Shown piece by piece: positions 1 to 7,040 of a DNA stretch of 8,384 bases. Where the stretch lies: positions 1 through 8,384 of the forward strand of contig JABWAJ010000231.1 in NCBI GenBank assembly GCA_013361075.1, given 5' to 3'. The translations under genes were made by a program, and so were the position numbers. The notes beneath the pieces are model-generated. The model saw only the letters and a list, made by a program, of their open reading frames with translations, was not told the DNA's origin and did not search any database. Source of the DNA: Saprospiraceae bacterium (GTDB lineage: Bacteria > Bacteroidota > Bacteroidia > Chitinophagales > Saprospiraceae). Each line of letters begins with the position of its first letter. The first letter of the stretch is position 1.

Positions 1-114
1 AAGAAGCATTTGGCATCATCCATGAACACATAATCCGGTTGGTTTTTTAGAACCGTGTTGATGTCTTACTATCTCCCTGTTGAAGTTTGTCATAAAGTGT
101 GCAATTTTTTTGCC

Positions 115-145
115 GCTCAAGTAAGGGTGTTTCGCACCCTTGAGC
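115..145 (+). promoter_or_regulatory. Stem-loop in the spacer upstream of the adhesin gene
   Basis: Seven perfect pairs (AAGGGTG at 123-129 with CACCCTT at 135-141) close a five-base loop, TTTCG. GCTC (115-118) and GAGC (142-145) can extend the stem if AAGT at 119-122 bulges out. The structure lies 36 bases before the ATG of the large surface protein. There is no immediate T-run; the nearest is the T6 tract about 14 bases further on, so it is a poor canonical terminator. It could be a leader hairpin affecting mRNA stability or translation, or the remnant of a terminator for an upstream gene. The pairing is seen directly; the role is a guess. Bases 1-114 hold no gene I can support. Confidence 0.4.
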
Positions 146-181
146 TATTATTAACCCGTTTTTTATAAAGAATTCCTACAG

Positions 182-3100
182 ATGAGTGCAAAACTACGGA
201 AGCTCTTTGCGCCGACAGTCGTTTTTTTGTTGACGACCCTGGTGACGCAGGCGCAAAATTATCTGATGAACGGGACGCCTATCAATGACTGCGACGGCTT
301 TTTCATTGACAGTGGTGGAAACAGTGGTCCCTACAGCCCGAATCAAAACCTGACTACGACCATTTGCCCGGGAGGGGGAGGTGGTACCCACATTCAGCTT
401 TTTTTTCCCAACATTCAACTTGGGGACGGTGATGTGCTTTGTTTTTACGATGGGCCCAATACTGCGGCTACCCAGCTTACCTGCTCTGATGATTTTTTAC
501 CGGGGGCTCCAATTACGGTGCAGGCGACGGCCGTTAACCCAAGTGGCTGTCTTACGGTTACGTTTACTTCGGATGGCAGCAGCCAGGACAATGGCTGGAA
601 CGCTGAGATTCATTGCATTGCCGCCTGCCAGAACATTCAATCTCAATTGGTTTCGACGAATCCGATCGTTGAGCCAGCCGACACTGGTTGGATAGATGCC
701 TGCCCTGGCCAGCGGGTTTTTCTCAGCGCGCAGGGCATTTACCCTCAAAACGGTGCAGTGTACAACCATTCTGACTTTACCTCAAGCTTTCTCTGGGAAT
801 TCGGAGACGGTTCGATGGCTGTTGGCCCTACTGTTTCCAATATTTACGACGAGCCGGGCGGCTACGTGGTACAGTTGACCATTACCGACCAGTTTGGTTG
901 TAAGAATACCAATTACATCAACCAGCGGGTACGGATTTCAACCCGCCCCTCTTTTAATGTAAACACCGATCATTTGCAGCAAATCTGCGTAGGCGACAGC
1001 ATCCAGCTTAATGCTGTGGTGGACACCATTTTAGCAGATTATGCGCTATCGGTTATGCCTACCCCCAGTAGTTTTCAGGCAGGGGGTATCCTTTCTGATT
1101 CCCTGCCGCTACCTGATGGTACAGGGACCAATTATGAAACTTCCATTGTAATCACGCAATTTTCTCCCGGCCAGGTGCTGAATGACATCGAAGATTTGCT
1201 CAGTATTTGCATTACAATGGAGCATTCCTGGATGCACGATCTTGATCTTTTTATTACCTGTCCGGATGGCACTCAGGTCAAATTACAGGATCAGGAATTC
1301 ATTGGCAATGAAGTTTTTCTGGGAGAACCCTATGAGTTAGACGACTTCAATACCCCCAATCCTCCGGCACCGGGTATCGGATGGGAGTATTGTTTTACAC
1401 CCGACGCCGCACAAACCTGGACACAATATTCCAATTCGCACCCCAATATTGAATCCTTACCGGAGGGAGAGTATGCATCGTTCGAATCTCTTGATGCCTT
1501 ACTTGGGTGCCCGCTGAATGGCGAATGGGTTCTGACGGTTCAAGACCAGTGGGCACAGGACAACGGTTGGGTATTTGAATGGAGCGTTAATTTCGATCCT
1601 CTCATTTTCCCTGATCTGGAAACTTTTACCCCTCAAATCATCGACTATTCCTGGCAGTCCCACCCTTCGATTTATTTCATGCAACCGGATTCAATCGGTG
1701 CTTCTCCGCTCAATGCCGGAACGGCCAGCTATACCTTTATGGTGATGGATGATTTTGGCTGTACCTACGACACCACTGTTAACGTCAATATTCTGCCGGC
1801 AACCCACCCCAACTGCTACAGCTGTCAGGAAATCCTGACACCGGTAGACGACCGTTTGCTTTGCCAGAATGAGAACACTGTATTGAATGTAACGGGTACG
1901 GCTGTAACTTCCAGCCAGGTGACTTTTGAAGCTTCTCCATTCTATCCGATCGGCTTCTCCAATCATCCGCCAGCCAATCCGTATCGCTCTACGATTGCCG
2001 TGAACAGCATCTCACCGCTTGTCTTATCGAATCCCGTCCTGCAATTGTTAAGTGTCTGTATTGATATTCAAACCGATTGGTGCAGCGACCTTAATATTTC
2101 GCTGCGATCCCCTGCAGGTACGGTCATTGACTTATCGTCGGGCAACGGTGGCAGCGGCGACAACTATACCAATACCTGTTTTACACCTTCAGCGGCTACG
2201 GCCATTACAGCCGGGGCAGCTCCGTTCACCGGGAATTTCAGGCCGGAAGGCAACTGGAACCTGTTGTCCGGCACCCAAATCAACGGGAACTGGCAACTTG
2301 TGGTTACTGATGCCTTTGGCATCAATCAGATCGGCAGGTTGAACTCCTGGACCATTACCTTCCTTTCTACCAACAACATCACTTATACCTGGACGCCCTC
2401 ACAAGGTCTGAGTTGCAACAACTGCCCTGCTCCCACTGCGTCACCGAACGTGACCCGGACTTATATGGTTCAGGCCACCGACAGCTATGGATGCACCCAG
2501 CGCGATACAGTCACCGTTGGGGTTGTGAACGACATCAATGCCCCCGTGGTATCCTGTGAATCGACAGCTGATGGTGAAATCACCTTTTCCTGGACACAGG
2601 TAGACAACTTCACGGATTACGAAGTCAATGTCACCATTAACGGATCTAGTTCCGGTTGGCAGGGTCCCGTTTCTGATTTGTTTTTTATCGTTGGCAACTT
2701 AGTCAACGACGACAACGTCAGCATTGAAGTCCGCGTCAATACTGGTGGTGCTTCGCTGAACTGCGTCGTGGAAAGCGGGACCGGGACTTGTGTTTACAGC
2801 AATTGTACCCTCACCTCAGCCCTGACAAGTACCTCACCGGTTTCCTGCAACGGCGGCAACAACGGGACAGCTCTTGTTACCGCTCAAAGTGCGGAAATGC
2901 CGCTGACCTTCTTCATCGACGGATCCCCCATTGGCCAGTCTTCAGGCAGTTTTAGTGGCCTGATAGCCGGCAACCACGCCATTGCTGTGGTAGATGGAGT
3001 TGGTTGCTCGGACACCTTGTTGTTCAATCTCGCTGAGCCGGCGGTGCTTTCAATTCCGTTGCAAATCACTCAGGCCATCAGTTGCCACAACGGTAATAAT

Positions 3101-5689
3101 GGTCTCATCAGTGCCATTCCGCAAGGTGGAAACGGTGGCTATAACCTATCCTGGAGCGGCCCTGCTATCCCAAATCCAAACGGTATACCTGCCGGCACTT
3201 ATGCGGTGACGGTAACAGATAATAAAGGATGTACCGCAACCAATAGTATCGTACTGGCTAACCCACCGCAACTTTCGGTGATGTTGCTGGCCAATGCTCC
3301 CAACTGCTTCAATACAGCTGATGGCAGTATGGAAGCCATCGCCACGGGAGGTACCGGAACGATTACCTACACCTGGTCAAACGGATTGCCAACCCAGCCC
3401 ATCCAGTCGAACCTGGCTGCCGGCAATTATTGTGTAACAGCAACCGACCAAAATGGCTGTACCGCAACAGCCTGTTCCAGCATTTCAGCACCTTCTCAGT
3501 TGGTGATCAATTCCATTACGCCAAGTCCGGCGGATTGTTTTGGTAACAATACCGGTTCGGCTTTTGTCGTGGCTTCCGGCGGAACCCCCGTTCCGGGAGG
3601 TGATTATAATTTTGCCTGGAACGACCCTATTCAGCAAGTAAGTGATACTGCGGTTTTCCTGTTTGCCGGAAACTATTCGGTTACGGTTACAGATGACAAC
3701 GGATGTCAGGTAACGGGCCAGGTGGCTGTTCCGCAACCTACGCAACTTGTGGCCAATATGGTAGCAGTGGATGCGCTTTGTTTCGGCGAAAATTCCGGTA
3801 ATGCAACTGTCGTTCCCGGCGGCGGCGTTGGCCCCTATACTGTAATTTGGGACACCGGTCAAACCAGTACGACAATCAATAACTTAGTTTCCAATGCCTA
3901 CCATGTTACGGTTACTGATGCCAATGGCTGCACTGCGCAGGGCATTGCCAATGTGGGGCAACCCAATACCCCCGTGGCGGTGGCTGTTTCCCAAACTTTT
4001 ACCGGTTGCTTCGGTGCCAATGACAATGAAGCCAGCGCAATGCCATCCGGTGGAACGGGCTTTGGGTACACCTACACATGGAGTAACGGGCAAACAGGCC
4101 CAACGGCGATTAACCTGCCACCGGGTACCCAATCTGTAAATGTTACTGACAGCAATGGTTGTTCTGTTTCCGGTCAGGTTAATTTGTCCGACTGGGAAGA
4201 CATTGACGTCAACATCATTGCTATCGAACCGACCTGCTTTGGCGACGCAAATGGCCAAATGGGGATTAACGTTTTTTCCGGCGGAGCCGGTACTGCCAAT
4301 AATGCAGCAGATTATACCTTTAACTGGAGCAACAGCGGCTCCGGCCTCACGATCCAAAACCTGCCTGGAGGCATTACCTACTCCGTAACGGTGAGCGACC
4401 AGCAGGGTTGCAGTAAGGTCTTTTCGAGGGCTTTAAGCCAACCACAGGACATTACATTTGAATTTACACATACTGATGTCGCCTGCAATGCAGGTACCAA
4501 TGGCAATGCTACTGTAGTCAACATACAGGGAAGCCTGGTAGGCGGATACACCTACCAGTGGAGCAACAATGCCGGCAATCAGGTAACGGTTACCGCCAAC
4601 AATCTGGCAGCAGGCCTTTATTTTGTGACCGTGAGTGACGCCAACGGCTGTAACAGCGACGGGCAGGTACAAATTAACCAACCAACCGCTCTTTCCATTT
4701 CGATGGCTGCGGAAGACGAACCTTGTTTTGGAAATGCACTGGGCAGTGTGATGGCTACTGTCAACGGAGGTGTTCCGGGTTATACCTACAATTGGTCGGG
4801 GCAGCAACAAACAACAGCCATGATTACTAACCTGCCAGCAGGTGTTTACACCGTAACGGCTCAGGATGCCAATGGCTGCCAGATCAGTGCCAGTGCAGAA
4901 GTGTTGCAACCAGAACCAATTACTGTGTCTATTGCAACAAAGCCTGTAGACTGTTTCGGTATGCAAAACGGGTCCATAACCATCATTCCTCTGGGTGGTA
5001 CAGCCCCTTTCCAGTACAGTTTGAACAACAGCAGTTACATCGGTTCAGGGACCCTGATTGGTCTGGAGGGTGGCGAATACACCATTTACATACGTGACCA
5101 CAATGGATGTATGCTGATTGAAAAGGCAACAGTGGCCTCTCCACCTGAATTTATGGTTAATGCCGGGGTGGATACTACCATTACCATCGGAGATCTGATT
5201 ACCTTGTCAGCATCTTCGGTCAATGGTTCGGGAGAAGTTTTGTACACCTGGTACGAACCCTACGATAGTACCCTTAGTTGTTCAGAATGTCCTGATCCTC
5301 AGGTATTGGCCACCAATACCATCACCTTTGAGTTGTACGGTGTTGATGAAAATGGCTGCGAAGACAACGATTTTGTCAATGTCTTTATCCGCAAACCCCG
5401 GGTATTGGTGGTCCCAACCGGCTTTACACCCAACGGCGATGGCGCAAACGACAGGCTTTTGGTTCATGGAAAAGAAGGTACCATCGTCCGTACGTTCCGT
5501 TTATATGACCGATGGGGAGAATTGCTGTATGAAGCCCGCGACTTTGAAGTAAACGACGTCAACATCGGCTGGGATGGCAGTTTTGCCGGTAAGATGATGA
5601 ACGGCGGAGTTTATCTTTGGTACGTGGATGCAGAATATGCAGACGGCGTCCGTGAGGTCTTCAAGGGTCAAACGACATTGATTCGATAG
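182..5689 (+). CDS. Large SprB-repeat surface protein secreted by T9SS (type B sorting domain)
   Basis: This 1835-residue protein is probably a cell-surface adhesin or gliding-type protein. Residues 1-24 form a Sec signal peptide (K4, R6, K7, a hydrophobic core, cleavage likely after TQA). Next come a Cys-rich CUB-like domain (about 28-147), a PKD domain (about 165-252, with WEFGDG at 205-210), a P-domain-like module (about 317-472), a PKD-like segment (about 485-538), a second P-domain-like module (about 600-728), a CHU-type PKD-like segment (about 734-782) and an Fn3-like segment (about 785-870). Ten SprB-type repeats (about 877-1657), a PKD-like segment and a type B T9SS C-terminal domain (about 1739-1835) follow. 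ATG 182 is chosen because an in-frame TAA lies at 152-154 with no ATG between, and because it gives a clean signal peptide. No Shine-Dalgarno sequence is evident, as is common in Bacteroidota. No protease or other catalytic domain is seen, so binding or adhesion is more likely than enzymatic activity; the ligand is unknown. The next gene encodes its likely secretion partner. Confidence 0.93.
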   Translation: MSAKLRKLFAPTVVFLLTTLVTQAQNYLMNGTPINDCDGFFIDSGGNSGPYSPNQNLTTTICPGGGGGTHIQLFFPNIQLGDGDVLCFYDGPNTAATQLTCSDDFLPGAPITVQATAVNPSGCLTVTFTSDGSSQDNGWNAEIHCIAACQNIQSQLVSTNPIVEPADTGWIDACPGQRVFLSAQGIYPQNGAVYNHSDFTSSFLWEFGDGSMAVGPTVSNIYDEPGGYVVQLTITDQFGCKNTNYINQRVRISTRPSFNVNTDHLQQICVGDSIQLNAVVDTILADYALSVMPTPSSFQAGGILSDSLPLPDGTGTNYETSIVITQFSPGQVLNDIEDLLSICITMEHSWMHDLDLFITCPDGTQVKLQDQEFIGNEVFLGEPYELDDFNTPNPPAPGIGWEYCFTPDAAQTWTQYSNSHPNIESLPEGEYASFESLDALLGCPLNGEWVLTVQDQWAQDNGWVFEWSVNFDPLIFPDLETFTPQIIDYSWQSHPSIYFMQPDSIGASPLNAGTASYTFMVMDDFGCTYDTTVNVNILPATHPNCYSCQEILTPVDDRLLCQNENTVLNVTGTAVTSSQVTFEASPFYPIGFSNHPPANPYRSTIAVNSISPLVLSNPVLQLLSVCIDIQTDWCSDLNISLRSPAGTVIDLSSGNGGSGDNYTNTCFTPSAATAITAGAAPFTGNFRPEGNWNLLSGTQINGNWQLVVTDAFGINQIGRLNSWTITFLSTNNITYTWTPSQGLSCNNCPAPTASPNVTRTYMVQATDSYGCTQRDTVTVGVVNDINAPVVSCESTADGEITFSWTQVDNFTDYEVNVTINGSSSGWQGPVSDLFFIVGNLVNDDNVSIEVRVNTGGASLNCVVESGTGTCVYSNCTLTSALTSTSPVSCNGGNNGTALVTAQSAEMPLTFFIDGSPIGQSSGSFSGLIAGNHAIAVVDGVGCSDTLLFNLAEPAVLSIPLQITQAISCHNGNNGLISAIPQGGNGGYNLSWSGPAIPNPNGIPAGTYAVTVTDNKGCTATNSIVLANPPQLSVMLLANAPNCFNTADGSMEAIATGGTGTITYTWSNGLPTQPIQSNLAAGNYCVTATDQNGCTATACSSISAPSQLVINSITPSPADCFGNNTGSAFVVASGGTPVPGGDYNFAWNDPIQQVSDTAVFLFAGNYSVTVTDDNGCQVTGQVAVPQPTQLVANMVAVDALCFGENSGNATVVPGGGVGPYTVIWDTGQTSTTINNLVSNAYHVTVTDANGCTAQGIANVGQPNTPVAVAVSQTFTGCFGANDNEASAMPSGGTGFGYTYTWSNGQTGPTAINLPPGTQSVNVTDSNGCSVSGQVNLSDWEDIDVNIIAIEPTCFGDANGQMGINVFSGGAGTANNAADYTFNWSNSGSGLTIQNLPGGITYSVTVSDQQGCSKVFSRALSQPQDITFEFTHTDVACNAGTNGNATVVNIQGSLVGGYTYQWSNNAGNQVTVTANNLAAGLYFVTVSDANGCNSDGQVQINQPTALSISMAAEDEPCFGNALGSVMATVNGGVPGYTYNWSGQQQTTAMITNLPAGVYTVTAQDANGCQISASAEVLQPEPITVSIATKPVDCFGMQNGSITIIPLGGTAPFQYSLNNSSYIGSGTLIGLEGGEYTIYIRDHNGCMLIEKATVASPPEFMVNAGVDTTITIGDLITLSASSVNGSGEVLYTWYEPYDSTLSCSECPDPQVLATNTITFELYGVDENGCEDNDFVNVFIRKPRVLVVPTGFTPNGDGANDRLLVHGKEGTIVRTFRLYDRWGELLYEARDFEVNDVNIGWDGSFAGKMMNGGVYLWYVDAEYADGVREVFKGQTTLIR
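1133..2365 (+). other. Two P-domain (Homo B)-like modules within the surface protein
   Basis: Residues about 317-472 and 600-728 each follow the plan of the proprotein-convertase P-domain: an opening strand, then an Ile/Cys strand, a DL-x-I/L-x-x-x-P-x-G-T turn, and a closing NG-x-W-x-L-x-V-x-D block ending in W-S/T-x-x-F. In module 1 these are DLDLFITCPDGT (353-364), NGEWVLTVQD (446-455) and WSVNF (467-471). In module 2 they are DLNISLRSPAGT (636-647), NGNWQLVVTD (701-710) and WTITF (723-727). Such modules are best known beside subtilisin-like proteases, but they also occur without a protease in large Bacteroidota surface proteins. They are probably beta-sandwich structural or binding units. 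Boundaries are by eye. Confidence 0.7.
2810..5152 (+). repeat. Array of ten SprB-type protein repeats
   Basis: Residues about 877-1657 split into ten units of 74-83 residues. Each has an early Cys, usually in C-F-G or C-N/H with nearby Asn/Gly, a central Y-x-W-S or related segment, a G-x-Y-x-V-T-V-x-D strand, the motif D-x-N-G-C, and a closing Pro-containing linker. First Cys of each unit: 889, 968, 1042, 1119, 1200, 1276, 1352, 1435, 1515 and 1591. Second Cys: 942, 1017, 1093, 1175, 1250, 1327, 1410, 1490, 1566 and 1643. The pairs are 49-58 residues apart and could form one disulfide per unit. The DNA of the units has diverged well beyond the protein motif, so this is an old array rather than a recent tandem expansion. 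Such repeats probably form an extended stalk or adhesive fibre. Confidence 0.88.
5396..5686 (+). other. Type B T9SS C-terminal sorting domain
   Basis: Residues about 1739-1835 match the gliding-motility-associated C-terminal (CHU_C, TIGR04131-type) domain. Visible hallmarks are VPTGFTPNGDGANDRL (1744-1759), the strand RLYDRWGELLYEA (1773-1785), GWDGSFAGKMMNGGVYLW (1796-1813), and the terminal KGQTTLIR (1828-1835). In this family the domain targets the folded or folding cargo from the periplasm to the T9SS translocon. Unlike type A domains, type B domains generally need a PorP/SprF-family partner, and the next gene encodes one. The domain is complete and ends exactly at the stop codon. Confidence 0.92.
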
Positions 5690-5752
5690 TTTGTATCCCC
5701 GGACAGCACCGGCGGTACCTGAAAATACAATTGTTTTTACTGTAAAAATTGT

Positions 5753-5796
5753 TGATTCGTTGATTGGGGAATCAAACACCCCAAATCAACGAATCA
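5753..5796. repeat. Long imperfect palindrome between adhesin and PorP/SprF-like genes
   Basis: The left arm at 5754-5769 (GATTCGTTGATTGGGG) pairs with the right arm at 5779-5795, with one extra A in the right arm as the only irregularity. T5753 and A5796 add one more pair. The loop is nine bases (5770-5778, AATCAAACA). The left arm itself contains two near-identical 8-mers in tandem, TTGATTCG and TTGATTGG, from 5752. The palindrome ends 18 bases before the ATG of the next gene and has no T-run on the + strand, so it is unlikely to be a simple terminator. It may be a dispersed intergenic palindromic element, or an RNA structure that shapes expression of the downstream gene relative to the adhesin. 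Confidence 0.75.
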
Positions 5797-5814
5797 CCAG
5801 ACAAATCAAAACAC

Positions 5815-6876
5815 ATGCGCAGAAACTTTACACACCTCGTTCTCTTTTTACTGGGTTTACTCTGCCAGGCAAATTCCGGTTTTGCTCAGGATGCCCGTTT
5901 GTCTCAATTTTATGCTGCCCCGTTGCAGGTCAACCCCGCAATGATTGGTGTTTTCGACGGGCAGTCGAGAGTCGTCCTCAATTACCGTGAATTATACGCC
6001 AGTGTACTGAAAGACAATCCTTTCCGAACTTTGGCCGCTAGTTTCGACATGCGTTTCCGTGTCATGCGCGGCGATTATGCCGGATTCGGACTCAGTGTGA
6101 TGCGCGACGAAGTAGGGGTAGCAAATTTCAACCGGGTACGCGCCAATCTTGGTGGATCGTTTCTGAAGCAGCTGAATGGCAGCCGTTATTCGCGCAGCAA
6201 CCAGTATTTGGTCGTTGGAGCTCAGCTCGGGATCGGGCAGCGGGGATTCGACTGGGGCAAACTCTGGTTCACCAACCAGTTCAATATTGACCAGGCTTTG
6301 GTGGATTACGGTTCGGATCCCGGCGAAAATTTCGATCAAAGCAAAACCAATGTCTATCTCGACTTCAACGCTGGTCTGCTTTGGTATGCCCTGTTCGATA
6401 ATGACATGAGCATTTACGTCGGTGGCTCTATGCACCACCTTAATGAGCCCAATATTTCTTTCCTCGGCGACGACTCTGAAAAACTTTACTCGAAATGGGT
6501 GGGCAATGCCGGCGGTGAAATTCCTTTTACCCGCAACCTGAGCCTGCTGCCTGCTGTAGCCGTTATGGGGCAAGGTCCGTCGTTCAGTGCTACTTTTGGC
6601 GGTAATTTCCGTTTCACAAACCGCGACTGGAAAGAAGTAGCTATCCGGGCCGGTGCCTGGGGGCATTTAGCCAACCAACTGGAAGCCAGCAAAACATTGG
6701 ACGCAATGATTTTCACCGCAATTCTGGAAATCGAACGCTGGAATTTTGGCGTCAGCTACGACGTTACTGTTTCCACTTTGGCTTCTGCCAATAACTCCCG
6801 TGGTGCTTTTGAACTTTCCCTGATTTATACGAGTAAAAGCAAGGATCGGGTACGAACGGTATGTCCGAAGTTTTAA
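5815..6876 (+). CDS. PorP/SprF family T9SS outer-membrane protein
   Basis: This 353-residue protein belongs to the PorP/SprF family, whose members are outer-membrane-associated parts of, or partners for, the type IX secretion machinery; SprF is needed for secretion of SprB in Flavobacterium. Residues 1-24 form a signal peptide (R2, R3, hydrophobic core, cleavage near GFA). The mature N-terminus carries the family hallmark QDARLSQFYAAPLQVNPAMIG (25-45, written as residues Q25, S30-Q31-F32-Y33, P36-L37 and N40-P41-A42). The body alternates hydrophobic strands rich in Gly and aromatics, as expected for a beta-barrel, and the protein ends in VCPKF, as is typical. An in-frame TTG at 5764 would add 17 hydrophilic residues and bury the signal peptide, so ATG 5815 is preferred. 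It lies 125 bases after the adhesin stop codon with no clear terminator between, so co-transcription is plausible. The most likely job is enabling secretion of the adjacent type B protein. Confidence 0.92.
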   Translation: MRRNFTHLVLFLLGLLCQANSGFAQDARLSQFYAAPLQVNPAMIGVFDGQSRVVLNYRELYASVLKDNPFRTLAASFDMRFRVMRGDYAGFGLSVMRDEVGVANFNRVRANLGGSFLKQLNGSRYSRSNQYLVVGAQLGIGQRGFDWGKLWFTNQFNIDQALVDYGSDPGENFDQSKTNVYLDFNAGLLWYALFDNDMSIYVGGSMHHLNEPNISFLGDDSEKLYSKWVGNAGGEIPFTRNLSLLPAVAVMGQGPSFSATFGGNFRFTNRDWKEVAIRAGAWGHLANQLEASKTLDAMIFTAILEIERWNFGVSYDVTVSTLASANNSRGAFELSLIYTSKSKDRVRTVCPKF

Positions 6877-6918
6877 TTTAAGACTTTAGATTTAAGACTT
6901 TGGATGTTAGACTTGGGG
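6877..6918. repeat. Degenerate 14-base tandem repeat after the PorP/SprF-like gene
   Basis: Immediately after the stop codon come TTTAAGACTTTAGA (6877-6890) and TTTAAGACTTTGGA (6891-6904), which differ at one base. A third, decayed copy, TGTTAGACTTGGGG, occupies 6905-6918. The third copy also forms part of the left arm of the palindrome at 6900-6947. Short A/T-rich repeats of this style occur between genes in Bacteroidota, but I cannot tell from the window whether this one is dispersed through the genome. Confidence 0.7.
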
Positions 6919-6947
6919 CGTTTTCAGCCGATGAGTCTAACATCTAA
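6900..6947. repeat. Second long palindrome downstream of the PorP/SprF-like gene
   Basis: GATGTTAGACT at 6903-6913 is the exact reverse complement of AGTCTAACATC at 6934-6944. The stem extends outward through a G-T wobble and two T-A pairs to 6900 and 6947. The 20-base loop can form a small inner stem, GGC (6917-6919) with GCC (6927-6929). No T-run follows directly, so it is not a canonical terminator, although it could protect the 3' end of the mRNA. The left arm merges with the 14-base tandem repeat, which suggests a repeat-derived intergenic element. Confidence 0.75.
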
Positions 6948-7010
6948 TAAGATCTACGGCAACTTTCTTAGAAAGAGATGCCTTATCTGTAATTTTTTTT
7001 AAACACCTGG

Positions 7011-7040
7011 GGCCGGCCTGATAAGGGGCCGGCCTTTTTT
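7011..7040 (+). terminator. Strong intrinsic terminator
   Basis: Two copies of GGCCGGCC (7011-7018 and 7027-7034) pair as an all-G/C 8-bp stem around an 8-base loop (TGATAAGG), followed directly by six Ts (7035-7040). This is a textbook rho-independent terminator for transcription coming from the PorP/SprF-like gene, ending 164 bases past its stop codon. Each arm is itself palindromic, so the two arms are also direct repeats: GGGGCCGGCCT recurs exactly at 7009-7019 and 7025-7035. The terminator separates the secretion pair from the DUF1800 gene. Confidence 0.85.

Noticed and set aside
1..68. Possible ends of a neighbouring gene: a + strand frame ending in TAG at 48-50, and a - strand frame running off the left edge (ATG at 23-21, readable from about 65).
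   Set aside because: Both fragments are too short to identify, and each reads plausibly as protein. The - strand stretch includes FMDD, which is not enough to invoke any family.
58..89. Candidate promoter for the adhesin gene: TTG at 58-60 and GAAGTTTG at 82-89, spacing 21.
   Set aside because: The spacing suits a Bacteroidota -33/-7 promoter, but the -7 element lacks the leading T of TAnnTTTG, so the match is too weak to annotate.
2810..5152. The ten repeats as a CRISPR-like or DNA-level tandem array.
   Set aside because: The periodicity is at protein level (74-83 residues) within one continuous reading frame, and the DNA copies are strongly diverged.
5764..5814. Upstream TTG start extending the PorP/SprF-like protein by 17 residues.
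   Set aside because: The extension is hydrophilic, lies within the palindrome and would place the signal peptide internally; ATG 5815 gives a normal signal peptide.
5815..5895. Cys17 in the PorP/SprF-like signal peptide as a lipoprotein lipobox.
   Set aside because: The residues before it are G-L-L, with Leu instead of Gly/Ala/Ser at -1, and a standard cleavage site follows near residue 24.
5992..6666. 224-codon antisense reading frame over the PorP/SprF-like gene.
   Set aside because: It lies wholly opposite a well-supported gene, has no recognisable motif and looks like a codon-composition shadow.
6963..7000. Second terminator: small stems (CTTTC/GAAAG at 6963-6975, AGAT/ATCT at 6976-6988) before T8 at 6993-7000.
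   Set aside because: The stems are only 4-5 pairs and A/T-rich; the strong G/C terminator at 7011-7040 is the better call.
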